A stretch of DNA of 64,000 nt from Bacteroidota bacterium (GCA_013697245.1 JACCXH010000049.1:124001-188000), one strand, 5' to 3'. Shown: positions 24,626 through 33,724, numbered from the stretch's first letter. A program made the numbers and translations. Notes: generated from the letters alone by a model not told the origin.

Positions 24626-26947
24626 TTACACTTTAACGCCAATTACCAAAATGTCATCGATCTGTTCGTTCTGACCTTTCCAGGTTTCAAAAAAGTCGGC
24701 AAGGTGATTTTTTTGATCTTTCAAACTTTTATCATTGATAGAAACCAAAAGATCTTTAAAATTCTTGGTCATTAGTTTTTTAGAGTTATCGCCGCCAAAT
24801 TGATCAGCAAACCCATCGCTGAATAAGAAAAAAATATTTCCTTTTTCTAATTCTATCTCATGATTTTCAAATACCTGTTCATCTGGCGTTAAGCCTCCAA
24901 TCGAGCATTTGGTTGCTTTATACTCTCTTAATATTTTATTATTATCAATGATCCAAAGTGGCCTGTTAGCGCCTGAATATTCAATAGTTGTTTTAGTTTC
25001 ACCATTTTTAATAACAGGAATTGTACACAAGGCAAGATCCATCCCATCACGGGTAGCATTTAAATTATCGCCAGACTGGCGTAGGGCACTTTTTACACCC
25101 AGGTTCAATTCTCTTAATATATCACCGGGTTTATGTGAAAAATCAATGGCGTCTTTTAATTTTTCGGTACCAATCATGCTCATAAAAGCGCCGGGCACAC
25201 CATGGCCGGTACAATCTACAGCGGCAAAAATTATCTTATTAAATTCTTTTACATATTTATCTGAGAAAAAATAAAAATCACCACTCACAATATCTTTTGA
25301 TTTGTAAAGAATAAAATAATCTTTTAAGTAAGGATTGATCTCTTCATCGGGCGGCAAAATAGCATTTTGTATTCTTTTAGCGTAAACAATACTTTGCATC
25401 GTTTCAAGGTTCTTGTGTTCTATCAAACGACTTTTTTCTTCTATTTCACCTTTTTGAAGATTGATCTCAACAGCTTGTTTTGCCAATAAAGCATTGGCTC
25501 TTTTCTTTTGAATGATATTACGAATTAAAAAGAAAGAGAAAAGGGCGATGATTAGGAAACCGCACAGCAGATAATTAAATACTTTTTTACGCTCGGCTAT
25601 TTCTTTTTCTCTTATTTTTTTTTCTTTATTGGCCACATTCAATTCTTTTTGCGACATTTCTGTTAAATATTTTTCTTTAAAGATCTTTTCTTTGGCATCT
25701 TTTAACTGTTTTTCCTGTAGAATACCTTCCATCTGTTGTTGGCGGGTAATTATTTTTAAGCTTTCAATCTCTCGGGCGCGCTTCTCTGCTTCTAACTGTT
25801 TTTGAAGGATCTCTTTTTCTTTTTCAATGAACAATAAACCTTTTATTTTTTTTTCTTGCTCAAATAATGCGAGTTCGCTGGCCTTTTTTTCAGCTTCCAT
25901 TTTTTTTGCAAGCAATTCGTTCTCTTTCTCTTTAATTAAAGCTTGTTGCAGGTCCTGCTCTTTTTTAAGCATTTCTATCTCTTTTAATTTATTTTCAGAC
26001 TGCATCCTTAAATTATCTATCTCCAGTTTTTTATTACTTTCCATAGTAGAAGCAACTAATAACTGTGTGGTAGCACTAATATCATTTAATTGTTTTTTAA
26101 ATAAATGCTCGTAAGAACCGTCTGCATTAAATTCTTTTTTCTTTTTATTAAAATAGATCTTGTTAGATGGTTTGTTAATGATAAAGCTCAATACATCTTT
26201 GGTAGCACCGCCTGCAAAATTATCGCTTAAAGATACTTTCCAGTTATTTAAGGTATAAACAACAGGGTCGGTAACGCTAGTTGTTTTTGTAATTATTAAA
26301 ATAGAATTCTTTAGAAAACCTTTTTTATTGAAATGAATAACGTATTCAGATTGCAAGTTCAATTTTAAATTAAAGTTCCCATCTGCACCCAATACCTGTT
26401 TTGAGAGGGGCAGATCGTAGTTATCAATAATTACCTCAACATCCTCTAAAGGTTTGCCATTTTTGGTTACCTGGCCAGAGAAAATTAAAGTGGAAATTTT
26501 TTCGTCCTCCGCATCTTTTGAGAAAGCTTCCTCTTTATCATTATAAAAAGTGATCTTGCCATCCCACTGATTATCTTTTAAAGTACCTTCCTGCCTTAGC
26601 TTGCCCTTTTCGGTATAGAATTTTGTTTTACCATTGGCAATACCCTCTTTGTAAGTGACTTCGCTTTTAATTTTATTGGTATTGGTATGATAGGTTTTCC
26701 AGAGACCGCTTTTTAAATTGTCTACAAAAAATCCGTCCTCAACAATTTGGTTATGTTTAAGCAATTTATTTTTAAGGCCTTTGCTGTCTTTTCCAAAATG
26801 GATCCATCGTCCTTGTTTGTCGCCATTTTTATCAATTTTGTTAATTGTATCCCCTAAAAACAGCTCAAATTCTGTTTTGTTTTTTTGTGCCTTTATGCAA
26901 GTCATGCACATAAAAAGGGCAAGGAATATGGAGATCTTTAATTTCAA
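24626..26947 (-). CDS. SpoIIE/PP2C-type protein phosphatase with MORN-like N-terminus
   Basis: A 773-residue membrane protein with a TTG start at 26947 and signal peptide ending CMTCIKAQ. Residues ~45-140 are MORN-variant repeats (GRWIHFGK, GFFVDNLKSGLWKTY, GTLKDNQWDGKITFY). A carboxypeptidase-regulatory-like segment (VTKNGKPLEDVEVIIDNYDL) follows, then a ~200-residue coiled coil rich in Glu/Lys/Leu, a transmembrane helix (FNYLLCGFLIIALFSFFLI near residue 465), and a SpoIIE phosphatase domain with AAVDCTGHGVPGAFMSMIG and FLFSDGFADQ, the metal-binding Asp motifs. It probably senses envelope signals and dephosphorylates a STAS protein; the STAS gene at 21213 is a candidate target. The TTG start codon is preceded by a TACATTTA box. 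Confidence 0.88.
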   Translation of the reverse strand: MKLKISIFLALFMCMTCIKAQKNKTEFELFLGDTINKIDKNGDKQGRWIHFGKDSKGLKNKLLKHNQIVEDGFFVDNLKSGLWKTYHTNTNKIKSEVTYKEGIANGKTKFYTEKGKLRQEGTLKDNQWDGKITFYNDKEEAFSKDAEDEKISTLIFSGQVTKNGKPLEDVEVIIDNYDLPLSKQVLGADGNFNLKLNLQSEYVIHFNKKGFLKNSILIITKTTSVTDPVVYTLNNWKVSLSDNFAGGATKDVLSFIINKPSNKIYFNKKKKEFNADGSYEHLFKKQLNDISATTQLLVASTMESNKKLEIDNLRMQSENKLKEIEMLKKEQDLQQALIKEKENELLAKKMEAEKKASELALFEQEKKIKGLLFIEKEKEILQKQLEAEKRAREIESLKIITRQQQMEGILQEKQLKDAKEKIFKEKYLTEMSQKELNVANKEKKIREKEIAERKKVFNYLLCGFLIIALFSFFLIRNIIQKKRANALLAKQAVEINLQKGEIEEKSRLIEHKNLETMQSIVYAKRIQNAILPPDEEINPYLKDYFILYKSKDIVSGDFYFFSDKYVKEFNKIIFAAVDCTGHGVPGAFMSMIGTEKLKDAIDFSHKPGDILRELNLGVKSALRQSGDNLNATRDGMDLALCTIPVIKNGETKTTIEYSGANRPLWIIDNNKILREYKATKCSIGGLTPDEQVFENHEIELEKGNIFFLFSDGFADQFGGDNSKKLMTKNFKDLLVSINDKSLKDQKNHLADFFETWKGQNEQIDDILVIGVKV

Positions 26948-27017
26948 CTAAATTATTTGAACAACTAAATGTAGCTATAAATTAAAAGACAGGCAAACCG
27001 AAAATGGAATTGATAAT

Positions 27018-28166
27018 TTACATAAAAACCGATAGTACCTGCTGCCTTAAATTGTAATGATTGCTCATTACCTCGCCATAAGCCCCGGCAGTTCTTATGG
27101 CAATTAAATTACCGCGTTCGGTTAAAGGCATTTCAACTGCTTTTCCGAAACAATCGCTGCTTTCGCAAATAGGACCAACAATATCGTATTTTATGGTGTT
27201 AACTATGCCTGGTTTAGAGATATTCTCGATCTTATGATAGGCCTGGTAAAGTGCAGGGCGTATCAACTCCGTCATGCCCGCATCTAAAATAGCAAAGTTG
27301 GTATTTATACCGTTTTTAATATAGAGCACGCGCGAGATAAGACTTCCGCATTGGGCAATGATAGAACGGCCTAATTCAAAATGAATTTGTTGTTTGGGAT
27401 CTAACTCTAAGAATTGTTTAAAGATAGAGAAGTAGCTTTCAAAATCAACAATAGCATGCGCTTCGGGCTGATGATAATCAACGCCAAGGCCACCGCCTAA
27501 ATTTATATGCGGTAATAAAAAACCTTTTTGAATGAACCATTTATTTATTTCGTTGGCGCGAATACATAAGTTCTTAAATGGGTTAAGGTCCTGGATCTGC
27601 GAACCAATATGGAAATGCAGTCCTGAAAAATTTAAATTGTTGAGTGTTTTTAAAACATCTAAAACTGCGTCAAACTCGTAAGGGTTAATACCAAATTTAT
27701 TTTCCTCTAAACCAGTGGTAATATATTTATGCGTATAAGCATCTACATTTGGGTTAATTCGTAGGGCAATATTGGCTTTGGTATTTTTATTCTTTGCTAA
27801 TTGATCGATCACTTTTAATTCGTGAATGCTTTCTACATTAAAGCAAAAGATAGAATTATCTAAGGCAAAATTTATTTCTTTGTCGCTTTTACCAACACCT
27901 GCAAAAGCAATATCTGTATTTTTAAAATTACATTCCAGTGCCCGTTTTACTTCGTTACCACTTACACAATCGGCACCTAAACCCGCATTTTTTATAAGTT
28001 CTAAAAGAGTAGGGTGCGCATTGGCTTTTAAGGCATAGTGAATGTGGTATTCGGTTGGAGCTGCTTTTTTTAACTGTTGCAAAGTACTTTTTAATAACTC
28101 CAAGTCGTAGAAATAGAAAGGGGTTTCCAGATCTTTAAAATGATCGGTATGTTTTTGTGTGAACAT
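27018..28166 (-). CDS. lysA: Diaminopimelate decarboxylase
   Basis: A 382-residue PLP enzyme catalysing the last step of lysine synthesis, meso-diaminopimelate to lysine. Recognisable: YHIHYALKANAHPTLLEL with the PLP lysine near residue 48, GADCVSGNEVKRAL, HFHIGSQI, INLGGGLGVDY, and the substrate site GPICESSDCFGKA followed by AGAYGEVMSNHYN. Length is typical. It begins 6 bases after the lysC stop, so lysC-lysA are almost certainly cotranscribed, giving the first and last committed enzymes of the pathway together. Confidence 0.95.
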   Translation of the reverse strand: MFTQKHTDHFKDLETPFYFYDLELLKSTLQQLKKAAPTEYHIHYALKANAHPTLLELIKNAGLGADCVSGNEVKRALECNFKNTDIAFAGVGKSDKEINFALDNSIFCFNVESIHELKVIDQLAKNKNTKANIALRINPNVDAYTHKYITTGLEENKFGINPYEFDAVLDVLKTLNNLNFSGLHFHIGSQIQDLNPFKNLCIRANEINKWFIQKGFLLPHINLGGGLGVDYHQPEAHAIVDFESYFSIFKQFLELDPKQQIHFELGRSIIAQCGSLISRVLYIKNGINTNFAILDAGMTELIRPALYQAYHKIENISKPGIVNTIKYDIVGPICESSDCFGKAVEMPLTERGNLIAIRTAGAYGEVMSNHYNLRQQVLSVFM

Positions 28167-28172
28167 GTTGTG

Positions 28173-29495
28173 CTAATTATAATTGAACAATCCTTTATTT
28201 AATGCTTTAAGAGCATCGTTCTTTAAATTTCCGTTAACCAAAACAGAAATATTGTGCGAGCTTCCGCCATAGGAAACCATGCGTAAAGGAATATCTTTAA
28301 GTGCCTCTAAAATTTTATTGGCATAACCGGGTTTATCTTTTGGTAATTGACCAACAATACAAATAATAGTTTGGTCTTCGTCTAGTTCAACCTGCGCAAT
28401 TTCTTTCAGGTCTTTTAAAATTTCTTTTAAATTCTTTGAGTTATCAATGGTTAATGATACTGCTACTTCCGAAGTAGTGATCATATCTATGGGTGTTTTG
28501 TAACGTTCAAATATTTCAAATACCGCACGTAAAAAACCGTGCGCTAAAAGCATTCGGGCACTTTTTATATTTATAGCGGTAATACCATCCTTTGCAGCAA
28601 CTGCTTTTATGCCTTCGTTGGTAGTAATGTTAGCAATTAAAGTACCCTTGGCATCTGGTTGTAAAGTGTTTTTTAAACGCACAGGAATGTTCCTTTTTTG
28701 TGCCGGTAAGATACAGGTAGGATGCAGTATCTTTGCGCCAAAATAAGCTAACTCGGCGGCTTCGTCAAAACTCAACTCTTCAATTGGGTGTGTTTTATCA
28801 ACAATGCGTGGATCGTTGTTGTGCATGCCATCTATATCGGTCCATATTTGTATTTCCGGACTTCTTATTGCTGCGCCAATAATGGAAGCTGTATAATCAC
28901 TGCCGCCACGTTTTAAGTTATCTATCTCGCCAAATGCATTGCGGCAAATATAACCTTGTGTAATAAATAATTTTTTGCCTTTGTACTTATTCAGCTCTTC
29001 TAAAATGTATTTTTCTATATACTCTAAATTCGGTTCATCGTTCTCGTCAATACGCATAAAATTAAGCGCAGGTAATAGAACCGATTCTATATTAATTTCT
29101 TCAAGATAATAATGGAAGAGGGCTGTGCTTAATAATTCACCTTGTGCTAAAATTGCTTTTTCTTCATTGGCGGTAAACATATCAAGTGTAAAAGCAGTAA
29201 TGTAACTAAAGTGATTTTCGATAAGGTTCTTTGCTTTTTCTAAACTTGTTTCTTTAGCGTAAAGCAATTTTATTTCGGCAAAATATTTTTCTTTTAAAGC
29301 GGTTATTTGTTTGGTTGCATTGTCAATATTTTTGCTGTAAAGCGAATTACAAATTTCAACCAAAGAATTGGTTGTACCACTCATGGCACTTAATACAACA
29401 ATCTTTGGTGTATCGTTAACAGTTAGTTTTACAAGGTCTTTTATTCTTTGGGCAGAACCAACACTTGTGCCGCCAAATTTTAATACTAGTAACAT
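28173..29495 (-). CDS. lysC: Aspartate kinase
   Basis: A 440-residue aspartokinase forming aspartyl phosphate, the entry to lysine/diaminopimelate, threonine and methionine synthesis. The N-terminus LVLKFGGTSVGSAQRIKDL is the family signature; FITQGYICRNAFGEIDNLKR and GSDYTASIIGAAI give the kinase site. Two C-terminal ACT domains (AINIKSARMLLAHGFLRA onward, then IICIVGQL and ALKDIPLRMVSYG) provide allosteric feedback sensing. It is a monofunctional enzyme without homoserine dehydrogenase. A structured leader lies upstream, and lysA follows after 6 bases. Confidence 0.93.
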   Translation of the reverse strand: MLLVLKFGGTSVGSAQRIKDLVKLTVNDTPKIVVLSAMSGTTNSLVEICNSLYSKNIDNATKQITALKEKYFAEIKLLYAKETSLEKAKNLIENHFSYITAFTLDMFTANEEKAILAQGELLSTALFHYYLEEINIESVLLPALNFMRIDENDEPNLEYIEKYILEELNKYKGKKLFITQGYICRNAFGEIDNLKRGGSDYTASIIGAAIRSPEIQIWTDIDGMHNNDPRIVDKTHPIEELSFDEAAELAYFGAKILHPTCILPAQKRNIPVRLKNTLQPDAKGTLIANITTNEGIKAVAAKDGITAINIKSARMLLAHGFLRAVFEIFERYKTPIDMITTSEVAVSLTIDNSKNLKEILKDLKEIAQVELDEDQTIICIVGQLPKDKPGYANKILEALKDIPLRMVSYGGSSHNISVLVNGNLKNDALKALNKGLFNYN

Positions 29496-29545
29496 AGTTG
29501 TTTATTTTTTAATAAGGTGATTGATAAATTTAATTCCTGGTGTAA

Positions 29546-29591
29546 GAGAGACCGTAGCTCTCAAATAATTATTTAATGGCATGGTGCCATT
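29546..29591 (-). other. Two hairpins in the lysC 5' leader
   Basis: Within the 165-base gap upstream of lysC are two short hairpins: AATGGCA (29575-29581) / TGCCATT (29585-29591) with a 3-base loop, and GAGAG (29546-29550) / CTCTC (29558-29562) with a 7-base loop. They do not match the L-box lysine riboswitch, SAM or T-box features I know. They could be a regulatory leader or chance. Confidence 0.4.
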
Positions 29592-29660
29592 TATATTTAT
29601 GCTTTATTTGAAAATAGAATTTCATTTACCGATTAACAAAGAAAAAAAAATCTTTAAGAT

Positions 29661-30494
29661 TTACAAAATTTTTGAGACAGGTGTTTGTAAATAAAAATTG
29701 TAATGTTTGTCAAAATTAAGCATAGGTTCTTTTTTGAAGATCCCAAATACGCTGCTGCCACTGCCACTCATGCAGGCATATATTGCTCCGGAATTATAAA
29801 GATCTTCTTTTAATTTTTTAATTTCCGGATACTTTATAAACACCGTATTCTCAAAATCGTTGGTTAAATAATTCTTCCAATCTTCCACGGCGATATTTTC
29901 TATGATCGATCTTAGGTCTTTAGCCGGTGCTTTTGGCTTACAATTGGTGTATGCTTCTTTGGTATTACTATTTATGCCGGGATATACCACTAGAATGTAA
30001 TATGGCGAAAGATCTATCTTAACCGGAGAGAAGAGATCGCCCCTGCAGGTAGCTAAAACAGGCTTATTTTCTGTAAAAAAGCTGCAATCGCTTCCTAATC
30101 TTGTTGCAATTGCCTTTGTTTGGTTACTTGTAAGCCCAAGTTTGAATTTTTGGTTAAGCAAACTTATTAAAAAAGCGGCATCGGCACTGCCACCACCAAG
30201 CCCCGCACCCATAGGTATGGTTTTATGTAAATGTACTTTTATGGGTGTAATTGCTTTTATTTCGGAGATAAATTGCCAGGCTTTATATATGAGGTTTTCT
30301 TCTTTTTTACCTTGTATTAAAATGCCGCTTTGCGAAAAAGTAAAAGGTTCATGATCAGTCTGACCCTCAATAATCTCAAGGGCGTCGCACCAGTTAACCG
30401 GGTAAAAAACGGTTTCAATATCATGAAAACCATCCGCTCTTTTTTGAACGATATTTAGACCCAGGTTTATTTTACAATTTGGAAATACCAGCAT
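29661..30494 (-). CDS. ispE: 4-(cytidine 5'-diphospho)-2-C-methyl-D-erythritol kinase
   Basis: A 277-residue GHMP-family kinase that phosphorylates CDP-ME in the MEP isoprenoid pathway. It starts MLVFPNCKINLGLNIVQKR with the usual PxxKINLGL, and has PMGAGLGGGSADAAFLISLL, the ATP loop, near residues 88-107, and ACMSGSGSSVFGIF near the C-terminus. Start 30494 is chosen because the 24 residues upstream overlap divergent promoter DNA and are not family-like. dxr, another MEP enzyme, is 15 kb away at 45937. It shares an intergenic promoter region with the divergent lipoprotein gene. Confidence 0.93.
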   Translation of the reverse strand: MLVFPNCKINLGLNIVQKRADGFHDIETVFYPVNWCDALEIIEGQTDHEPFTFSQSGILIQGKKEENLIYKAWQFISEIKAITPIKVHLHKTIPMGAGLGGGSADAAFLISLLNQKFKLGLTSNQTKAIATRLGSDCSFFTENKPVLATCRGDLFSPVKIDLSPYYILVVYPGINSNTKEAYTNCKPKAPAKDLRSIIENIAVEDWKNYLTNDFENTVFIKYPEIKKLKEDLYNSGAIYACMSGSGSSVFGIFKKEPMLNFDKHYNFYLQTPVSKIL

Positions 30495-30507
30495 TTTTTT
30501 AACATAT

Positions 30508-30538
30508 TTTGGTGGTTCAAATATTTTCGCTAAATTGC
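30508..30538 (+). promoter_or_regulatory. Promoter of the 30568 lipoprotein gene
   Basis: TTTG (30508-30511), 19-base spacer, TAAATTGC (30531-30538). The -7 box keeps TA and two T but departs from TAnnTTTG at the last two positions. Its distance to the ATG is 29 bases. Confidence 0.4.
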
Positions 30539-30567
30539 AACAAATTATTTCAAAACTATTTATCAAA

Positions 30568-31554
30568 ATGAAAAAAATTACCTTAGGTTTTTCAGTTTTA
30601 GCCGTTGTGGCTCTTTTCTTAACAAGTTGTAATAAAAAAGAGGCCGAAGCTCCCGTAGCGGATACAGAATTTGATAGCGCTATTGACGCGTCTTACGCCA
30701 ATACAATTGCGACTGATATTGATATGATTGCCGGGTTTTTAGGAGAGAATGCTTATCCTAAGTTTGTTAATGTGGCTCCTGGCCAAGCAACTATTTCACC
30801 TGTTACTATTCCGGGTGTTTCTACATCTATGACATGGCCTGCAAACACTAAATGTGCTGATGGTAAAGTAAGAAGTGGTACAATTGTAGTTACTTATTCA
30901 TTTACAGATATTAATGCAAATTACTACCGTGATTATGGCTTTATTGGTTTTATATCATTAAACAATTATATTGTTGATGGTTGGATGGTTGATGATTCAA
31001 CGACAATGCCTGTAAATAATACAACACCACGTTTCACGATTAAAAATCTTGCCCCTTCAGCTAATCCAAATGCTGCAACTACCAAGTTAAAATGGAATAT
31101 TTCAGGATACCTTAACATGACTAACGTTGCCGATCCATCTAAGAAAATGGTTTGGAACGGAAGTATCAACAAAACAATTTCAAATACATCTGCTTTAGTG
31201 CCACTTCCAACAAATTTAACACCAATTACCTGGACAATGGCCGTAGTTGAGTATGAAGGGTCGTTTAAAGGATTTACTCCCGGTAATGTACCTTATACTT
31301 ATACTGTTGGTGTTGAGAAACCATTGGTAAGAGATTACAAATGTTCGCCTGATAAAGTTTTAGGAATCACAACTAGTCCTACAGTAGCACCTGTTTATTC
31401 TGAATTCCATCCTTTCATTAATGGCGTAGCTTCGTTTACAACTGCTGCAAAAGATCCAAGAAGTATTGATTATGGTTCGGAAAATGTACCTTGCGATAAC
31501 GCTGGAACAATTACTATAAAAGGTATTTCATACAAAGTAGATTTCAAAAAATAA
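30568..31554 (+). CDS. Putative lipoprotein of unknown function
   Basis: A 328-residue protein. The start at 30568 gives a lipoprotein signal (MKKITLGFSVLAVVALFLTS then CNKKE, lipidated Cys about 21). An upstream in-frame ATG at 30535 would add 11 residues and is inferior. The mature protein is rich in Thr/Ser/Pro and beta-type sequence, with lone cysteines near the middle and end (CADGKV, CSPDKV and CDNAGTI); I recognise no domain. The gene is transcribed alone: a strong intrinsic terminator (31571-31605) follows 17 bases after the stop. Confidence 0.8.
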   Translation: MKKITLGFSVLAVVALFLTSCNKKEAEAPVADTEFDSAIDASYANTIATDIDMIAGFLGENAYPKFVNVAPGQATISPVTIPGVSTSMTWPANTKCADGKVRSGTIVVTYSFTDINANYYRDYGFIGFISLNNYIVDGWMVDDSTTMPVNNTTPRFTIKNLAPSANPNAATTKLKWNISGYLNMTNVADPSKKMVWNGSINKTISNTSALVPLPTNLTPITWTMAVVEYEGSFKGFTPGNVPYTYTVGVEKPLVRDYKCSPDKVLGITTSPTVAPVYSEFHPFINGVASFTTAAKDPRSIDYGSENVPCDNAGTITIKGISYKVDFKK

Positions 31555-31570
31555 ATTCAAAAAATAGTAT

Positions 31571-31605
31571 AAAAAAAGCCGCTCGTAAAAAGCGGCTTTT
31601 TTTTT
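31571..31605. terminator. Intrinsic terminator, probably bidirectional
   Basis: Perfect stem AGCCGCT (31577-31583) / AGCGGCT (31591-31597), 7-base loop, flanked by A-run and T-run. It serves the lipoprotein gene (stop 31554) and, on the other strand, the DUF481 gene (stop 31608). Confidence 0.88.
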
Positions 31606-31607
31606 GC

Positions 31608-32354
31608 TTAGAACTTATAACTTAAACCATTCTTTAAGATATATGTCAGGTTAGGGATACCAATGGGTTGACGTGTATCGTAAAGCAAATTAAATCCAAC
31701 TTTAAAATTAAAGTGGCCGGTAATAATTATTTCAAAGGCAGAATCATTTGCGATCCTGTAATCATTAAAATTAGCCAGATTTGGCTGATAAAATGTAGTA
31801 GAGGTAAATTCTATTTTCTTTGAACTTATGCTTACTGTAAGGTAGCTGCTAAGGCGGTTATTGTAACTTTCTATTGAGTCGTTATTTTGACTTTGGTATT
31901 CAAACATATATAAAACAGCTGTATATGCCCTGAAGTTTTTTTGTTTGATAAGTTTGAACCTTGGACCGGTTCCGGCCAGGTAACGCCTATCAAGCAATAA
32001 AATGCGATTGTATTGCGCTTGTATAAAAGCTTCCCAGGTTAATAATTTAGATAGCTTGTAATTATACCTTAAGTGCTGATACCCCGAATTAACAAAATCC
32101 TGTTTGCCGGCCTTAATAAATGCCAGGTCGCCAATGGCCAATATGCGGTGCCTGTTATGTACATATTGACTATGTATGTTAACACCTAATGAAATAACCT
32201 GACTGGTATTTTGGTTGATGTTAAAGTTAAGATCGGCTTTACCAATAAAACCATTCGTATCTTTCAAAAAGCGCTTACTCTCGATATTAATAACCTGAGA
32301 GGTGATTTTTACCTGTAAAAAAAGGAGGCTAAAAAAGAGAATAAGGTATTTCAT
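31608..32354 (-). CDS. DUF481-like outer-membrane beta-barrel protein
   Basis: A 248-residue protein with a signal peptide (MKYLILFFSLLFLQVKITSQ). The mature part consists of alternating beta strands separated by short turns (NTSQVISLGVNIHSQYVHNR, YNYKLSKLLTWEAFIQAQYN, FKVGFNLLYDTR) and ends LTYILKNGLSYKF with a C-terminal Phe, as outer-membrane barrels do. This fits the DUF481 family, small salt-induced-type barrel proteins. Function in this lineage is unknown. It ends against the bidirectional terminator at 31571-31605. Only 110 bases separate its start from the divergent SPOR gene. Confidence 0.75.
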   Translation of the reverse strand: MKYLILFFSLLFLQVKITSQVINIESKRFLKDTNGFIGKADLNFNINQNTSQVISLGVNIHSQYVHNRHRILAIGDLAFIKAGKQDFVNSGYQHLRYNYKLSKLLTWEAFIQAQYNRILLLDRRYLAGTGPRFKLIKQKNFRAYTAVLYMFEYQSQNNDSIESYNNRLSSYLTVSISSKKIEFTSTTFYQPNLANFNDYRIANDSAFEIIITGHFNFKVGFNLLYDTRQPIGIPNLTYILKNGLSYKF

Positions 32355-32467
32355 TTCGGGAGCTCAAATGTATAAAGAGTCTTTTTATATTTTAAATAAA
32401 TTTTAAACAGGTTACAGATAAATCCTATATTTTACGTCCTTTTTATACCTTTGTTTAAAATAACCAC

Positions 32468-33292
32468 ATGAAGAACTTTTATTTTGCTTTATTACTTGTT
32501 ATGGGTTTTGGTATTAACGCGCAAGTTACCATGGTAACAAATATGCCGCCATCCGTTGCGCCCAATGCCAATTTAAATATTGAGGTTAAAATAAATAAAG
32601 GCACTATTGGCAATTTTTCAAAATATGAAATGGAAGTGTCTGAAGGCTTTACCGCAACTGAAGGCGAAACCAGAACAGGTTATTTTACCTTTGAAAAGAA
32701 CCGTATAAAAATTGTTTGGGTAACCATTCCTGCCGAAGCTGAATTTATTGTTTCCTTTAAATTAAAAACCCCCGCTGCTACAGGGCCACATATTTTATAT
32801 CAGAAATTCTTTTACATAGAAAATGGTATTAAAAAAGAAGTAGCAGGTAAGCAAATTGATGTAAAAGTAGAGGATAAAGGTGTAACCAAAACCTTAAGTT
32901 ATTTGCCGGAAAAACCAGAGGAACCGGTTGTAGTTTCAACACCAACTGTTGCTCCTACACCTGTAGTATCTGCTGTTGCCGCTATTCCTATAACAACAAC
33001 TGTTGCAGTTGTTACCAATACCGTTCCTGCTACTCCTGTTACGTCAAGTAATACTTCAGCCACCGCAGGTTTAACTTACCTTGTACAGATAGGTACTTTT
33101 ACTTCCGATCCGGGTAAAGCAAAATATAGCGATCTTGGTAAAGTAACCGTTGAAAAAGATGGTGCCGTTTATAAAGTTTTAATTGGTGAATACCCGAGCA
33201 AAGAAGATGCCTTGAAAAAGCGCGAAGAGCTTGTTACAAAAGGGTATAACGGTTTTTTAGTTAAATACCAAAACGGGCAAAGGGTAAAATAA
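32468..33292 (+). CDS. SPOR-domain exported protein
   Basis: A 274-residue protein. Signal peptide (MKNFYFALLLVMGFGINAQ), then a ~120-residue beta domain (MPPSVAPNANLNIEVKINKG...), a Pro/Thr/Val-rich linker (residues ~155-195, VSTPTVAPTPVV repeats) and a C-terminal SPOR domain, LTYLVQIGTFTSDPGKAKYS to NGFLVKYQNGQ. SPOR domains bind denuded glycan strands of peptidoglycan at the septum. A TACCTTTG box at 32446-32453 ends 14 bases before the ATG, giving a short leader. Possible role in cell-wall-linked processes; partner unknown. Confidence 0.85.
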   Translation: MKNFYFALLLVMGFGINAQVTMVTNMPPSVAPNANLNIEVKINKGTIGNFSKYEMEVSEGFTATEGETRTGYFTFEKNRIKIVWVTIPAEAEFIVSFKLKTPAATGPHILYQKFFYIENGIKKEVAGKQIDVKVEDKGVTKTLSYLPEKPEEPVVVSTPTVAPTPVVSAVAAIPITTTVAVVTNTVPATPVTSSNTSATAGLTYLVQIGTFTSDPGKAKYSDLGKVTVEKDGAVYKVLIGEYPSKEDALKKREELVTKGYNGFLVKYQNGQRVK

Positions 33293-33315
33293 TTTATCGT
33301 TTACAAATGCCACCT

Positions 33316-33410
33316 TGTCACCACTTATGTGCCAAATTTTTATTGTTTTGAACATTTTGACCAAATTCACCTAAAAAATTGGCTTGGTACGGTTTATGCA
33401 ATTACATTTG
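33316..33410 (+). promoter_or_regulatory. groES upstream region with inverted repeat and -7 box
   Basis: An imperfect inverted repeat, TGTCAC (33316-33321) / GTGCCA (33329-33334) with a 7-base spacer, lies 106 bases before groES. A perfect -7 box TACATTTG sits at 33403-33410, with TTGG at 33379-33382 (20-base spacer). No CIRCE element (TTAGCACTC-N9-GAGTGCTAA) is present. Confidence 0.45.
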
Positions 33411-33439
33411 CAAAAAAACACCTTAAACTTCAAAATAAT

Positions 33440-33724
33440 ATGGCAAAATCAAGTGTAAATGTAAAGCCTTTAGCAGATAGAGTTCTTGTAGAACCTGCAC
33501 CGGCAGAAACAAAAACAAGCGGGGGGATCATTATTCCTGATACGGCAAAAGAAAAACCAATGCGTGGCAAAATTGTAGCTGTAGGCAATGGCAAACCGGA
33601 TGAACCGATGACCGTAAAAGTAGGCGATATAGTACTTTATGGCAAATATGCGGGAACTGAATTAACCATTGAAGGTAAAGAATACCTAATTATGAAAGAA
33701 AGCGACATCTACGCAATCATTTAA
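33440..33724 (+). CDS. groES: Co-chaperonin GroES
   Basis: A 94-residue GroES. The sequence [40 protein letters not shown], then [20 protein letters not shown] and MKESDIYAI is the family pattern with a mobile loop. The ATG at 33440 is used; a start 111 bases upstream would include promoter DNA. Heptameric lid of GroEL in protein folding. groEL begins 100 bases downstream; the spacing suggests a common transcript with a short gap. Confidence 0.96.
   Translation: MAKSSVNVKPLADRVLVEPAPAETKTSGGIIIPDTAKEKPMRGKIVAVGNGKPDEPMTVKVGDIVLYGKYAGTELTIEGKEYLIMKESDIYAII

Noticed and set aside
25827-26114. Plus-strand open frame of 95 codons inside the SpoIIE-type phosphatase gene
   Set aside because: It is the reverse of the Glu/Lys-rich coiled coil, giving a Ser/Phe/Leu-rich low-complexity product. 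No start context or homology pattern supports it.
29496-29660. L-box lysine riboswitch upstream of lysC
   Set aside because: The leader is too short and lacks the conserved L-box core; only two small hairpins are visible.
33293-33439. CIRCE element upstream of groES
   Set aside because: Looked for TTAGCACTC-N9-GAGTGCTAA and found no match; only the unrelated TGTCAC/GTGCCA repeat is present.
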